Origin: SFTJ01 sp045613305 | Lineage (GTDB): Bacteria; Bacteroidota; Bacteroidia; Bacteroidales; Muribaculaceae | DNA: 64,000 bases | Assembly (NCBI GenBank): GCA_045613305.1 | Contig: JAZLAU010000023.1 | Coordinates: 1 to 64,000, forward strand | Reading direction: 5' to 3' | Shown: piece after piece, positions 35,032 through 42,981 of the stretch | Numbering within the stretch: the stretch's first letter is position 1 | Layout: each line of letters opens with the position of its first letter | Notes under the pieces: generated by a model | What the model saw: only the letters and a program-made list of their open reading frames with translations | What the model was told of the DNA's origin: nothing | The model's database searches: none | Program-made: the position numbers and the translations under genes

Positions 35032-35039
35032 CAAATTTA
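35032..35039 (-). promoter_or_regulatory. -7 element for porV-ispF
   Basis: TAAATTTG on the minus strand, 77 bases before the porV start and after the porU terminator. No clear TTG lies at 19-21 bases. Confidence 0.5.
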
Positions 35040-35071
35040 CTTACATATTACGCTGATGTGTGGATGAAAAT

Positions 35072-35105
35072 AAAGAATGCTGCCAAAAAAATGGCAGCAT
35101 TCTTT
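35072..35105 (-). terminator. Terminator between porU and porV
   Basis: A perfect 14-bp stem (35072-35085 with 35092-35105) with a 6-base A/T loop, 24 bases downstream of the porU stop. The T run on the minus strand side is short (the loop itself is T-rich), so efficiency is uncertain. Confidence 0.75.
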
Positions 35106-35129
35106 ATTACATTATAATATGTGATGGTG

Positions 35130-38100
35130 TCATTTGTCAATAATCGCCAAGCGATTGATTTCAGTGCCTCCGCTTTGCGCATCGGTGGTGGCGGTTCCGA
35201 AGAATGTGTAAACACCAGCAGGAAGGCGATTGCCTGCATTGTCGTTTAGATTCCATTCGTACGGGAACGAGTCGACTGATTGTTGCCAAACAATTTCTTT
35301 TTTCGCATTCATCACAGTGATTTTAACGGTTGGTTCGGCGTTGAAATTGTGAGAAAGGTTGAATGTTGCCATTTCTCGAGCAGGGTGTTCGTTAACGCTG
35401 AGGCTGGCTTTGCCTTCAGCGCTAATTACAATGAAATTGATGCTGTGAGAAGTGCTGTTTCCGGCAGCGTCGCATACAAAGAATGTAAGGGAGTGCTGGC
35501 CTTCGTTAATGTTGTTAAGAGGCAGCGCAATGTCTAAGTTTTCGCCGTTGTTCGATATTGTGGCAAAGCCTTTCACTTGGTCAAACAGGGTTCCGTCTTC
35601 AAGTTTCAGTGTCATTTGCTTGCCAATTTGTTGGCTTGGGTTGCTTAGCGAAACGTTGTCGGAAACTGATATGTGTAGTGTTATGTTGCTGTTTACATAA
35701 ATGTTGTTGGCGAATGATTCTTCGTTGTTTATGTACATTTTGTTCACTACAGGGGCTTCAGTGTCGATAATAGTTTCGCTATCGGCTTCGTTGTATTCGG
35801 CAAATGTTAGGTTGCTCAATGTGCCGTTAACCATTGTAGAATTATTGTTGCTGTGAGCAAAAAACTTTAATAGACCTGTTTTGCCCGCTTGACAGTTTTT
35901 AGGCACTAAAATGTCGGCGGTGAATTTTCCGTTAGTAACTTTAACTGATGATTCGGTCAAAAGAGGACGGTTATGATAAACTTCGGTTTCAACCGATTCG
36001 TAAGTGAACTTAGTGTAAAGTTGTTGAGCATCGTAAAGAGAAAGTGTTGCGTCGCCGTTATATTCGGTGTCGATTTCTCCATCTTCGGTGGTGATGTGTC
36101 CGGTTATTGTAACCTTAGTCATTGGTTTGATAATGATGCTTGATTCGCTTGCGGCAGAACCGTTTACTGAATCAAGTTTAACCAATGGGGTAGGAAAAGC
36201 GGGTTGAAGAGCAGGGTCGGCTAATAGGCTGAAACACATTTTGTTTCGAGAAGATGTGTTGCCGTAAGCGTGTTTTGCGGTTTTGTATGCATCGCCAAGG
36301 CGTCGGAATGTACCGTCGGAGTTTTTGGTGAAAAGAGCTTGAATGAATGCACGGTTTATGAAGTCGTTTTCGGTGGCTTCAACGGTGCGGGTGGTTGTGA
36401 AAATGCCAATTGCGCCGTGGCCAGGAGTGATAACCATGTATTCGCCAATGCCACGAGTGTTGCTGTCGAAGTTGGCAATGTCGCATGCTGCCAATGTCAT
36501 AATAGGCAAGCGGGGCAGTGGGGTTGAAAGCACATCGTTTCGGGTCCAAACCAAACGCTTAGAAAGGCTTGTGGCTCCGCCGTGTCCCATGTAGGTGGCA
36601 AACAAAACGCCTTGTTTTAAGAAATCTGCCAATTGAAGCGTGCTTGTCTTGGCGTTGTTGGCGCCCATTGCAAACACCGGAGAAGCGGCACTTTCAACAA
36701 GGGTGTAGGCTGCTACGTGATATTTTTTAATGTCGAGATTAATGCCATCTGTTTCGTGGAATAGGGTTTCAAGATTTGCGCCTTGGAACATGTGGATGTT
36801 TTCGTCGCCATATTCGTCCATGATAAGCACCTTGTTTCTCCAGTTAGAGAAGTCGGTGTTGTTCATGTAGTCTTCAATTTTATCGACAACGTCGGTTGCT
36901 TCTTTTTCAGTAACCACAGGCAGGCGACCAACACCAATTGAAATGGCGTCGGTGAGGATGTTGTTGCCAGAGTTGTCGGCAAGCATTGCAAAATAGTCGT
37001 CAGAGACGTATGTTGAAATGCTATTGTTACTTATTGCGCTTTGGAATGTGAGAAGATAATTTTCGCCTTTATTACGTTGTAACTGGCGGTTGTCGAAGTA
37101 TCCGCCGCCGAAAAGAAGCACGTATTTTAGTTTTTCGGGATTGCGGTCGTAGAACATTTTAAGCATAAGACGATATGCTGTGGCATCGGGTGTTCCTGAA
37201 GAAAACTCGTTGAAGATGGTGTTATGGTCAATTACCAAGACATCGAGGTTGCTATTGTCGCGATGGAGTTGAGCCAAACGTTCGGCTTGCGCGCGCAGTT
37301 GTGGAGTGGTGATTATGACGTAGTCGGGTGTGCTTTCGCCGTGAATGTTTTGATTTTCGATTACCTCATATTCCTTAATTTTCATTAGGGTGCGAGTGGG
37401 GTCGAATGCAATGTAATTTGCAGTGCCTTTGATACCTGGAGTGAATTCGCTAACAGGGCACTTGATGGTTTCTTGCAATTCTTCGTCAAATACTTCGAGC
37501 GAATCGTTGTATGTGTATATTTTTTTAGGAACATCAGGATTTGTGACGTCCCAAACTTGTAGGGTTTTTGAATCATTGTATATCGACACTCGGTCGTAAA
37601 TTCCAAGGTCGGTGTAGGTTATGCGTATTTGGTCGTCGAAACCTATTGCGTTGTCTTGAGTGTAAGTTGCAATTAGATAATCGAGGTGCGCCGATTTTAG
37701 GTTTGCTTCGTCGGTAAACGAAATTGATATCTTTCCGTTAGGGTCGGCTGTTGTAGGCTTTAGTTCGGTGTACGGAGTAATTATTTTGTAAGTTTCGTAT
37801 CCTGAATTTGCGGTAACCGTAGCAGTTAATGTGTCGAGAGGAAATGCTTCGCCGTTGAGAGTCAAGTTAAGGGTTGATTCGGCTGAAGCCGTAGCTGCAA
37901 AGGCACAAGTAATTAACACAGTGGTGGTGTCGGAGATGTTTGGCATTGGCATGTCGAGCGTAAGTCCGGCTTTTACATCTTCGCCATATAGGTCCTTACC
38001 TGAGCAACTGTAAGAATATTCTTCGGCTTCGTGATAAACATAGTTGACGCTTTTGTCGCGAACGTTGCTTCCCCACACGCTGGCTTCAGAAGCGTGTTTT

Positions 38101-38546
38101 ATCTTGTTGGCGTTTTGTGATTGTTCGGTTATGAAATAATAGCCCGCGGTTGAATAGGTGTTGATTGTTCTGGCAAATCGCGCATTGTAAGCTTTGTTAA
38201 TATACATTTTCACCGGGCCTTTGCCATAAAAGTAGATTTTGTTGTCGGAAACATTATAAGGCACAGAAACGAGGTCGTCGGGATGAGTTCCGTTAAGGAA
38301 TTCCGACATTACAAATCCACCACTTCCGTATATACGAACCTTATTTGGATCGGTAAATCCCATTTCTGCCAATTCATCGAAGGTGATTTCGTAAATACCG
38401 CTTTCTTCAACTTTAACTTTTACCCATTTGCCCGTTGCGAGTTTTGATTTTGTCGCATACCGAGAGGCATTAAACGAAGCTGCGCTGAAGCTAAAGCAAG
38501 CAAAGATGCAGATTGAAAGAATTATTTTAAAATGATTGGTGTTCAT
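35130..38546 (-). CDS. porU: T9SS sortase PorU (C25-family peptidase), copy linked to porV
   Basis: An 1138-residue surface protein. The signal peptide is at about 1-23 (SAASF). An N-terminal beta-rich region (ATGKWVKVKVEESGIYEITF, then KVRIYGSGGF) precedes the C25 gingipain-type domain at about 405-760. The catalytic pair is His655 (TYMGHGGATS) and Cys688 (TLAACDIANFD). Immunoglobulin-like modules follow, and a C-terminal T9SS domain ends with WNLNDNAGNRLPAGVYTF. PorU removes sorting signals from cargo and joins cargo to lipopolysaccharide. The gene order FAH-porU-porV matches the P. gingivalis order as I remember it, which makes this the orthologous copy. A paralogue lies at 42982-46410. 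Confidence 0.92.
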   Translation of the reverse strand: MNTNHFKIILSICIFACFSFSAASFNASRYATKSKLATGKWVKVKVEESGIYEITFDELAEMGFTDPNKVRIYGSGGFVMSEFLNGTHPDDLVSVPYNVSDNKIYFYGKGPVKMYINKAYNARFARTINTYSTAGYYFITEQSQNANKIKHASEASVWGSNVRDKSVNYVYHEAEEYSYSCSGKDLYGEDVKAGLTLDMPMPNISDTTTVLITCAFAATASAESTLNLTLNGEAFPLDTLTATVTANSGYETYKIITPYTELKPTTADPNGKISISFTDEANLKSAHLDYLIATYTQDNAIGFDDQIRITYTDLGIYDRVSIYNDSKTLQVWDVTNPDVPKKIYTYNDSLEVFDEELQETIKCPVSEFTPGIKGTANYIAFDPTRTLMKIKEYEVIENQNIHGESTPDYVIITTPQLRAQAERLAQLHRDNSNLDVLVIDHNTIFNEFSSGTPDATAYRLMLKMFYDRNPEKLKYVLLFGGGYFDNRQLQRNKGENYLLTFQSAISNNSISTYVSDDYFAMLADNSGNNILTDAISIGVGRLPVVTEKEATDVVDKIEDYMNNTDFSNWRNKVLIMDEYGDENIHMFQGANLETLFHETDGINLDIKKYHVAAYTLVESAASPVFAMGANNAKTSTLQLADFLKQGVLFATYMGHGGATSLSKRLVWTRNDVLSTPLPRLPIMTLAACDIANFDSNTRGIGEYMVITPGHGAIGIFTTTRTVEATENDFINRAFIQALFTKNSDGTFRRLGDAYKTAKHAYGNTSSRNKMCFSLLADPALQPAFPTPLVKLDSVNGSAASESSIIIKPMTKVTITGHITTEDGEIDTEYNGDATLSLYDAQQLYTKFTYESVETEVYHNRPLLTESSVKVTNGKFTADILVPKNCQAGKTGLLKFFAHSNNNSTMVNGTLSNLTFAEYNEADSETIIDTEAPVVNKMYINNEESFANNIYVNSNITLHISVSDNVSLSNPSQQIGKQMTLKLEDGTLFDQVKGFATISNNGENLDIALPLNNINEGQHSLTFFVCDAAGNSTSHSINFIVISAEGKASLSVNEHPAREMATFNLSHNFNAEPTVKITVMNAKKEIVWQQSVDSFPYEWNLNDNAGNRLPAGVYTFFGTATTDAQSGGTEINRLAIIDK

Positions 38547-38579
38547 ATTTTGTGAAAGTTAAGTGATGGTGCAATTAGG

Positions 38580-39149
38580 TTATTTGATTTTAATGTTTAG
38601 CACTTCATTGCCGTTGATGGTGCCACTCAAAGTTTGTCCTATGCTTAATTTTGTGCTATTGTCGCCGAAACCAGAATAAATGATGTCACCTATTTTTAGC
38701 GTGAAATATTTGCTTAGGTATTCAATCAATTCGTCGATTTTGCATATCATGTCGGCGGTGTTGAGGTTAGTGGCGTTTTCTCCGTTAACACTTAAAGAGC
38801 CCACAATGTTGTTGATGTCGTTGATTTCATCAATAGGAATAAATTCGCCTATCATAGCAGCCCCGTCGAAAGCTTGAGATAACGCGCCGTCGGGGAGTCC
38901 TGTGGCGTGAACCGAGGCCCCAATTGTTACGGCGTCGACATAGCGTGACGCAAATCGCTTGGCAATGTTTTTTCCTAATCGGCCTATGCGAAACACGATG
39001 TGCGTATTATAATGAAATGATTCGGCATATTCGGGCAAAAACCAAGGCTTGCCGCTTTTTGCCAATGACGAATCGGCCATTAGAAACACGTTGAGGTTGC
39101 TTTGTTCTGATATGCTTGGATAATTTTCTTTTATGCCTATTACTTTCAT
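38580..39149 (-). CDS. Fumarylacetoacetate hydrolase-family protein, probably not catalytic
   Basis: A 189-residue protein with FAH-type blocks: KPWFLPEYAESFHYNTHIVFRI, FASRYVDAVTIGASVHATGL, FDGAAMIGEFIP and LKIGDIIYSGF. In active relatives the segment after the equivalent of FHYNTH carries paired Glu residues that bind the metal; here those positions are Asn and His, and the following acidic site is also altered. It therefore may be structural or have changed chemistry. It lies 33 bases upstream of porU and 40 bases downstream of rex; an FAH gene beside porU is also what I recall in P. gingivalis. The loss of ligands is judged by eye. Confidence 0.72.
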   Translation of the reverse strand: MKVIGIKENYPSISEQSNLNVFLMADSSLAKSGKPWFLPEYAESFHYNTHIVFRIGRLGKNIAKRFASRYVDAVTIGASVHATGLPDGALSQAFDGAAMIGEFIPIDEINDINNIVGSLSVNGENATNLNTADMICKIDELIEYLSKYFTLKIGDIIYSGFGDNSTKLSIGQTLSGTINGNEVLNIKIK

Positions 39150-39189
39150 CGGTCTTTTAAGTGTAGGATTGCTTACGGTGAATAGTTAT

Positions 39190-39843
39190 TTATTTGCTGT
39201 TGCCGTTCATTCGGTTGTACATCAATGCAAGGTGAGCATATATTGATGTGTTTTGGACCACAATGTTGCTGTCGGTCTTAATTCTGTAAGGGGTGAAGTT
39301 CCATATTGCCTTAAGTCCTGCGTCGATGATTTGATCGGCAACTTCTTGGGCCGATTCTACGGGAACGGCAAGAATTGCAATCGACACATCGTAGGCGTCT
39401 TGTTGCTTGGCAAGTTCGTTGATGTGGTAGATTGGAACTCCGTTAATCGATTTGCCTATCATTTTCGGATTAATGTCAAATCCGGCAACGATGTTTAGCC
39501 CATATTGCAAAAGCCCAGAGTCTTGAATTAGAGCTGCGCCAAGGCTTCCGGTGCCAATCATAAATGCTTTGTGGCCTGTTTTGAATCCCAGAAAATCGGT
39601 GAGTTCTTGCTCGAGTTGAGTCACTTCATATCCGATTCGAGTTTTACCCTTAATGCTAAGAAATGACAAGTCTTTGGCTATTTGAGAAGCGTCAACGCAA
39701 ATTTCTTTTGAAATCTGTGTTGATGACACGAACTCAATGTTTTCGCGCTTCAGACGTGTCACATAGGCCAGATACCAAGGCAGACGTCGAAGCGTTGGTT
39801 CGGGCAGTATTGGGCGAGATATGTCGTTTTCTTCAGGTTTCAT
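39190..39843 (-). CDS. rex: Redox-sensing transcriptional repressor Rex
   Basis: A 217-residue regulator. The N-terminal winged-helix domain (about 10-85, including PEPTLRRLPWYLAYV and STQISKEICVDASQIAKDLSFL) binds DNA. The Rossmann domain starts at about 90 with FMIGTGSLGAALIQDSG and senses the NADH/NAD+ ratio; NADH releases it from DNA. The C-terminal helix ends the swap between the two subunits. Rex regulates fermentation and respiratory genes in anaerobes. Promoter at 39913-39943. It appears to be the first gene of rex-FAH-porU. Confidence 0.96.
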   Translation of the reverse strand: MKPEENDISRPILPEPTLRRLPWYLAYVTRLKRENIEFVSSTQISKEICVDASQIAKDLSFLSIKGKTRIGYEVTQLEQELTDFLGFKTGHKAFMIGTGSLGAALIQDSGLLQYGLNIVAGFDINPKMIGKSINGVPIYHINELAKQQDAYDVSIAILAVPVESAQEVADQIIDAGLKAIWNFTPYRIKTDSNIVVQNTSIYAHLALMYNRMNGNSK

Positions 39844-39912
39844 TATTTTTTGTAAAGGGGGAGAGATTCTTTTGTTGTTACGATTTTTTTATATTCAATG
39901 TGTATCAATCTA

Positions 39913-39943
39913 CAAAGATAAAGAAATTGGCAAAGAATCACAA
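39913..39943 (-). promoter_or_regulatory. Bacteroidetes promoter for rex-FAH-porU
   Basis: On the minus strand: TTG at 39941-39943, a 20-base spacer, TATCTTTG at 39913-39920. A leader of about 60 bases runs to the start codon. Confidence 0.75.
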
Positions 39944-40020
39944 TAGCAATACCTTGTTTTTAAGGTATAAATGGCTGAAAAAGATTGAATTTTGTGCAAT
40001 GGCAGTTGTGTGTATAAAAT

Positions 40021-40052
40021 AAAAAACCGCAGTGTAGCACTACACTGCGGTT
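40021..40052 (-). terminator. Terminator after the TonB-dependent receptor
   Basis: A perfect inverted repeat of 13 bases (40025-40037 with 40040-40052), with inner pairs open to form a loop, and a T run at 40021-40026 on the minus strand. Confidence 0.88.
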
Positions 40053-40089
40053 ATAAAGGTGTTTTGTGTGTATAAATTAGATATTAGAG

Positions 40090-42426
40090 TTAAATTTTAA
40101 TCTTAAATCCGGCAAATAGTGAGCGCGGCATCATAGGTCCGTAGATGTATCCAGAGTCGCGCATTTCACCTTGGTCAAAGTCGTTTTGGAAACTGTTGAA
40201 TATGTTTTGCACGCCGGCATTAACTTCAATTGTAGCATAACGCATCACTTTGAAGTCGTATGATAATTTGAGGTCAAAGTCGAAGAAAGAAGGTGTTTCT
40301 TTTGCAACGTCGATGTCGGTGCCAGAACCCTCAAGGTGTTGAACCAACATGCTTCCGGTGTAAGTTCCGCTTAAAGATATGGCAAACGGTTTTGTTGGAT
40401 TGTATTTAAATGTCAGATATCCATATGTGTCGGGTGTGCGGAAAATGCGTTTTACTGGGGCAACGTTTTCGTTTTCGCTCCAGTACTCTAATTCTTTGTA
40501 TCGGCTTCGTTGCCAGGTAAATCCTAATTGAGTTTGTAGTTTAGAGCTAAGTACAGCCTTGCCTTCAATTAAGCAACCCATAACAGTTGCACCTGAACCG
40601 TTGTAACGTTCGAGCACTTGATTTCCCAATGCATCGGTGTGGCCTAATTGACGAAGGGCAAACACGTCGCTGAGGTCGGTGTAGAACGCTTCAAAAAGGA
40701 AATTGGTTTGAACTGTGCCGAAGGCGTGATACCAGTCGACAGAAGCGCTAAAACTGTTAGAGCTTTCTTCACGAAGGTCATCGGCAAGGACTGTAACCAC
40801 GCGGTCGCCGCCAACGATTGCAACATGGAAATCTTCGTCGTAGGCTTGAGGTGCACGGAATCCTGTAGAATACGACAAACGGAAGTTGAGGTTCTTGTTG
40901 TGGTTGTATCGGATGTTTGCACGAGGAGAAATGATTGCCTTGTCGATTAGCGAGTGCTTGTCGACGCGTGCGCCAATTAAGAATCCCCAACGGTCGTCGC
41001 GCCATTCGTTTTGAAGATAGCCTGAATAGATGTTTATTTTTTGCAACATGTCGTGGTTGTAACCAAGAGTCACGTCGTGAAGCTTGTTGTGGTTGTATTC
41101 AAGTCCGGCAGTGAGTTCAGAGGGCATGAATATCAGGTTGTCGAACGAGTGTATATATTGTCCGCCGGCCACCACAACGAGGTCTTTGGTTTGGCCATAG
41201 GCATTTATGTCCATGCCTCCACCATAATAACTGTCGCGGTGAGTGTTTTGCATCGATGCAAAGAAAGTGAAACGGTCTTTGTAGTCTTCGTTCCAAAGGT
41301 CAAATGCAAGGTCGGCAGCGTGTATGTTGTGGTCGGTTTGTTCGGCTACATTCACATTGTGAGGCTGTAGGTTGATTTGGTCGCCACCACGTCGATATTC
41401 ATGAGTTCCGTGATATTCAAGAGAAACCTTAGAGAATTCAGAAGTGCGCATAAATCCGCGAACTCCAAAAGTTTGAGATTTAAGCAAAGGAACTTCGGTG
41501 TATCCGTCGTCATCGTGGTCGTATCCGTCGCGAGTTCGGTTTTGTCCGTAAAGGAAAAGTCCCATGCGTTGGTTTTCATTAACAACAGAGGCATTGAGCG
41601 TAGTGTTGTTTTCAAAAGCTCCGGTGCAACCAATTGATGTGAGTGTGTGGCTTGCTTCGGCAGAGTTGTTTAGTGGGTCTTTGGTGATGATGTTGATGGT
41701 TCCGCCGATGGCAGAAGAACCGAAAAGTGCCGAGCCGCCGCCACGCATAACTTCAACACGGTCGATCATGTTTGCTGGAATTTGTTCCAAGCCATACACG
41801 CCGGTAAGCGCAGAGAACACTGGGCGAGAATTCATTAGGATTTGAGAATAGTGGCCGTCAAGACCGTTAATTCTAACTTGAGTGAAGCCACAGTTTTGGC
41901 AATCGTTCTCAACTCTCACGCCTGGTTGGAAACTCAAACCGTCGGCAAGGCTATTGGCGCTTACGATGTCGAAAACTTGTGCTCCAACAACGCTAATCAA
42001 TGATGAACTGTTGCGGCGTTTTACTTCGCTTTTGTTGCCCGTAACCACCACTTGTTCAAATTCAAGAACGTCGGTTAGAAGTTCAAAGTTTACTTCTGCT
42101 GTGCGATTTTTCTTAACGGTAACTTTCTTGGTTTGGCTAACGTAGCCTATGCAAGAAGCCTCGATTTGGTAGGTGCCTTCAGGAACGTTTTTCAAAAAAT
42201 AGTGACCGGTGACATCGGTTGAAATGCCAATGTTGGTGTTGAGCAATCGAACGGTAATGTATGGAATGTGCTCATTGGTGCTTTTGTCTATGACGTGGCC
42301 CGAAATGTGAGCATCTGTTAGGTTTTCGTCGCTAATTAAAGTTGGAGTAGACTCGTTTGTATTGCTTGCATAGAGCAATGGAGCTGACAAAATTGTTGCC
42401 AGCATGAAAAATATAAGTTTTAACAT
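40090..42426 (-). CDS. TonB-dependent outer-membrane receptor with N-terminal CarboxypepD-like domain
   Basis: A 778-residue receptor. After a signal peptide of about 20 residues comes a carboxypeptidase-regulatory-like domain (ISGHVIDKSTNEHIPYITVR to about residue 115), then the plug. The plug has the unusual block NDCQNCGFTQVRINGLDG, with a CxxC pair, and RVEVMRGGGSALFGSSAIGG. The barrel continues to the end, finishing LFAGFKIKI. It imports a scarce ligand using TonB energy. The preceding small gene encodes a histidine-rich exported protein 83 bases upstream, which suggests a metal or metal-complex ligand; that is inference. No SusD partner is present. Confidence 0.9.
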   Translation of the reverse strand: MLKLIFFMLATILSAPLLYASNTNESTPTLISDENLTDAHISGHVIDKSTNEHIPYITVRLLNTNIGISTDVTGHYFLKNVPEGTYQIEASCIGYVSQTKKVTVKKNRTAEVNFELLTDVLEFEQVVVTGNKSEVKRRNSSSLISVVGAQVFDIVSANSLADGLSFQPGVRVENDCQNCGFTQVRINGLDGHYSQILMNSRPVFSALTGVYGLEQIPANMIDRVEVMRGGGSALFGSSAIGGTINIITKDPLNNSAEASHTLTSIGCTGAFENNTTLNASVVNENQRMGLFLYGQNRTRDGYDHDDDGYTEVPLLKSQTFGVRGFMRTSEFSKVSLEYHGTHEYRRGGDQINLQPHNVNVAEQTDHNIHAADLAFDLWNEDYKDRFTFFASMQNTHRDSYYGGGMDINAYGQTKDLVVVAGGQYIHSFDNLIFMPSELTAGLEYNHNKLHDVTLGYNHDMLQKINIYSGYLQNEWRDDRWGFLIGARVDKHSLIDKAIISPRANIRYNHNKNLNFRLSYSTGFRAPQAYDEDFHVAIVGGDRVVTVLADDLREESSNSFSASVDWYHAFGTVQTNFLFEAFYTDLSDVFALRQLGHTDALGNQVLERYNGSGATVMGCLIEGKAVLSSKLQTQLGFTWQRSRYKELEYWSENENVAPVKRIFRTPDTYGYLTFKYNPTKPFAISLSGTYTGSMLVQHLEGSGTDIDVAKETPSFFDFDLKLSYDFKVMRYATIEVNAGVQNIFNSFQNDFDQGEMRDSGYIYGPMMPRSLFAGFKIKI

Positions 42427-42509
42427 GTTGTTTGCTTATGATTATATTTAAATAAGTAAATTGCGGGACATAATAATTTATGTCTCGAGATTTATAAAAA
42501 CTTTTGAAT

Positions 42510-42860
42510 TTAAATATAAACAGGCGGTGCGCGCAAGAATTTGCAGTGTTCAACGATTGACTTAACTTGGTTATTGACAAAAAATGTAATGGGCGCAAAT
42601 GTGAGAATCTGCGGATTGATTTCGACATGCTCAACCTCTTCGGTGAAAATTAAGTGGTTGATTTGTGCGATTGTGTCGGCTGCACTCTTAGTGTGATTGT
42701 TGCTTGTAAAAGGGTGAGAGTGCCAAATGGTTTCGTTGTCAATAACGTGAGAGTGCACGAAGAGTGTGTTGCCGCAATAGAAGCAGCACACTAACGCTAA
42801 AAGCAAAGTGGCTATTGATTTTTGCTTTAGGCTGATATTTTTAACCTTCTCACTTCTCAT
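42510..42860 (-). CDS. Small exported histidine-rich protein, partner of the TonB receptor
   Basis: Read from ATG 42858-42860 (MRSEKVKNIS): 116 residues. The longer open frame begins inside the porU-like gene's end and I reject it. Residues about 12-30 are a hydrophobic signal or anchor (SIATLLLALVCCFYCG). Then come HSH at 36-38 and HSHP at 47-50 with more His nearby (NNH, EVEHVEIN). The HxH...HSHP layout fits transition-metal binding. Upstream is the -7 element TATCTTTG (42878-42885 on the minus strand). I recall similar small HSH proteins beside Bacteroidetes TonB receptors, but the metal is unknown. Confidence 0.65.
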   Translation of the reverse strand: MRSEKVKNISLKQKSIATLLLALVCCFYCGNTLFVHSHVIDNETIWHSHPFTSNNHTKSAADTIAQINHLIFTEEVEHVEINPQILTFAPITFFVNNQVKSIVEHCKFLRAPPVYI

Positions 42861-42877
42861 TTTTAATTTCAAGGTTG

Positions 42878-42885
42878 CAAAGATA
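42878..42885 (-). promoter_or_regulatory. -7 element for the His-rich protein and TonB receptor
   Basis: TATCTTTG on the minus strand, 17 bases before the start codon. No TTG is found at the correct distance. It lies between this gene and the terminator of the second porU-like gene. Confidence 0.45.
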
Positions 42886-42929
42886 CGAAAAATTTTCGAG
42901 AAAAATGAGAGCGGTAGAGATGCTAAGTA

Positions 42930-42962
42930 AAAAAATAAGACGCCTTTGAGGAGGCGTCTTAT
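42930..42962 (-). terminator. Terminator after the second porU-like gene
   Basis: A perfect 11-bp stem (42935-42945 with 42952-42962), a 6-base loop and a run of seven T on the minus strand. Confidence 0.9.
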
Positions 42963-42981
42963 GTATGATGTGTGAATGTTT

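Noticed and set aside
35130..38546. Gingipain-like secreted protease rather than PorU
   Set aside because: The N-terminal KWVKVKVEESGIYEI pattern, Ig-like modules and the FAH-porU-porV order fit the sortase; gingipains have a propeptide and adhesin blocks that are absent here.
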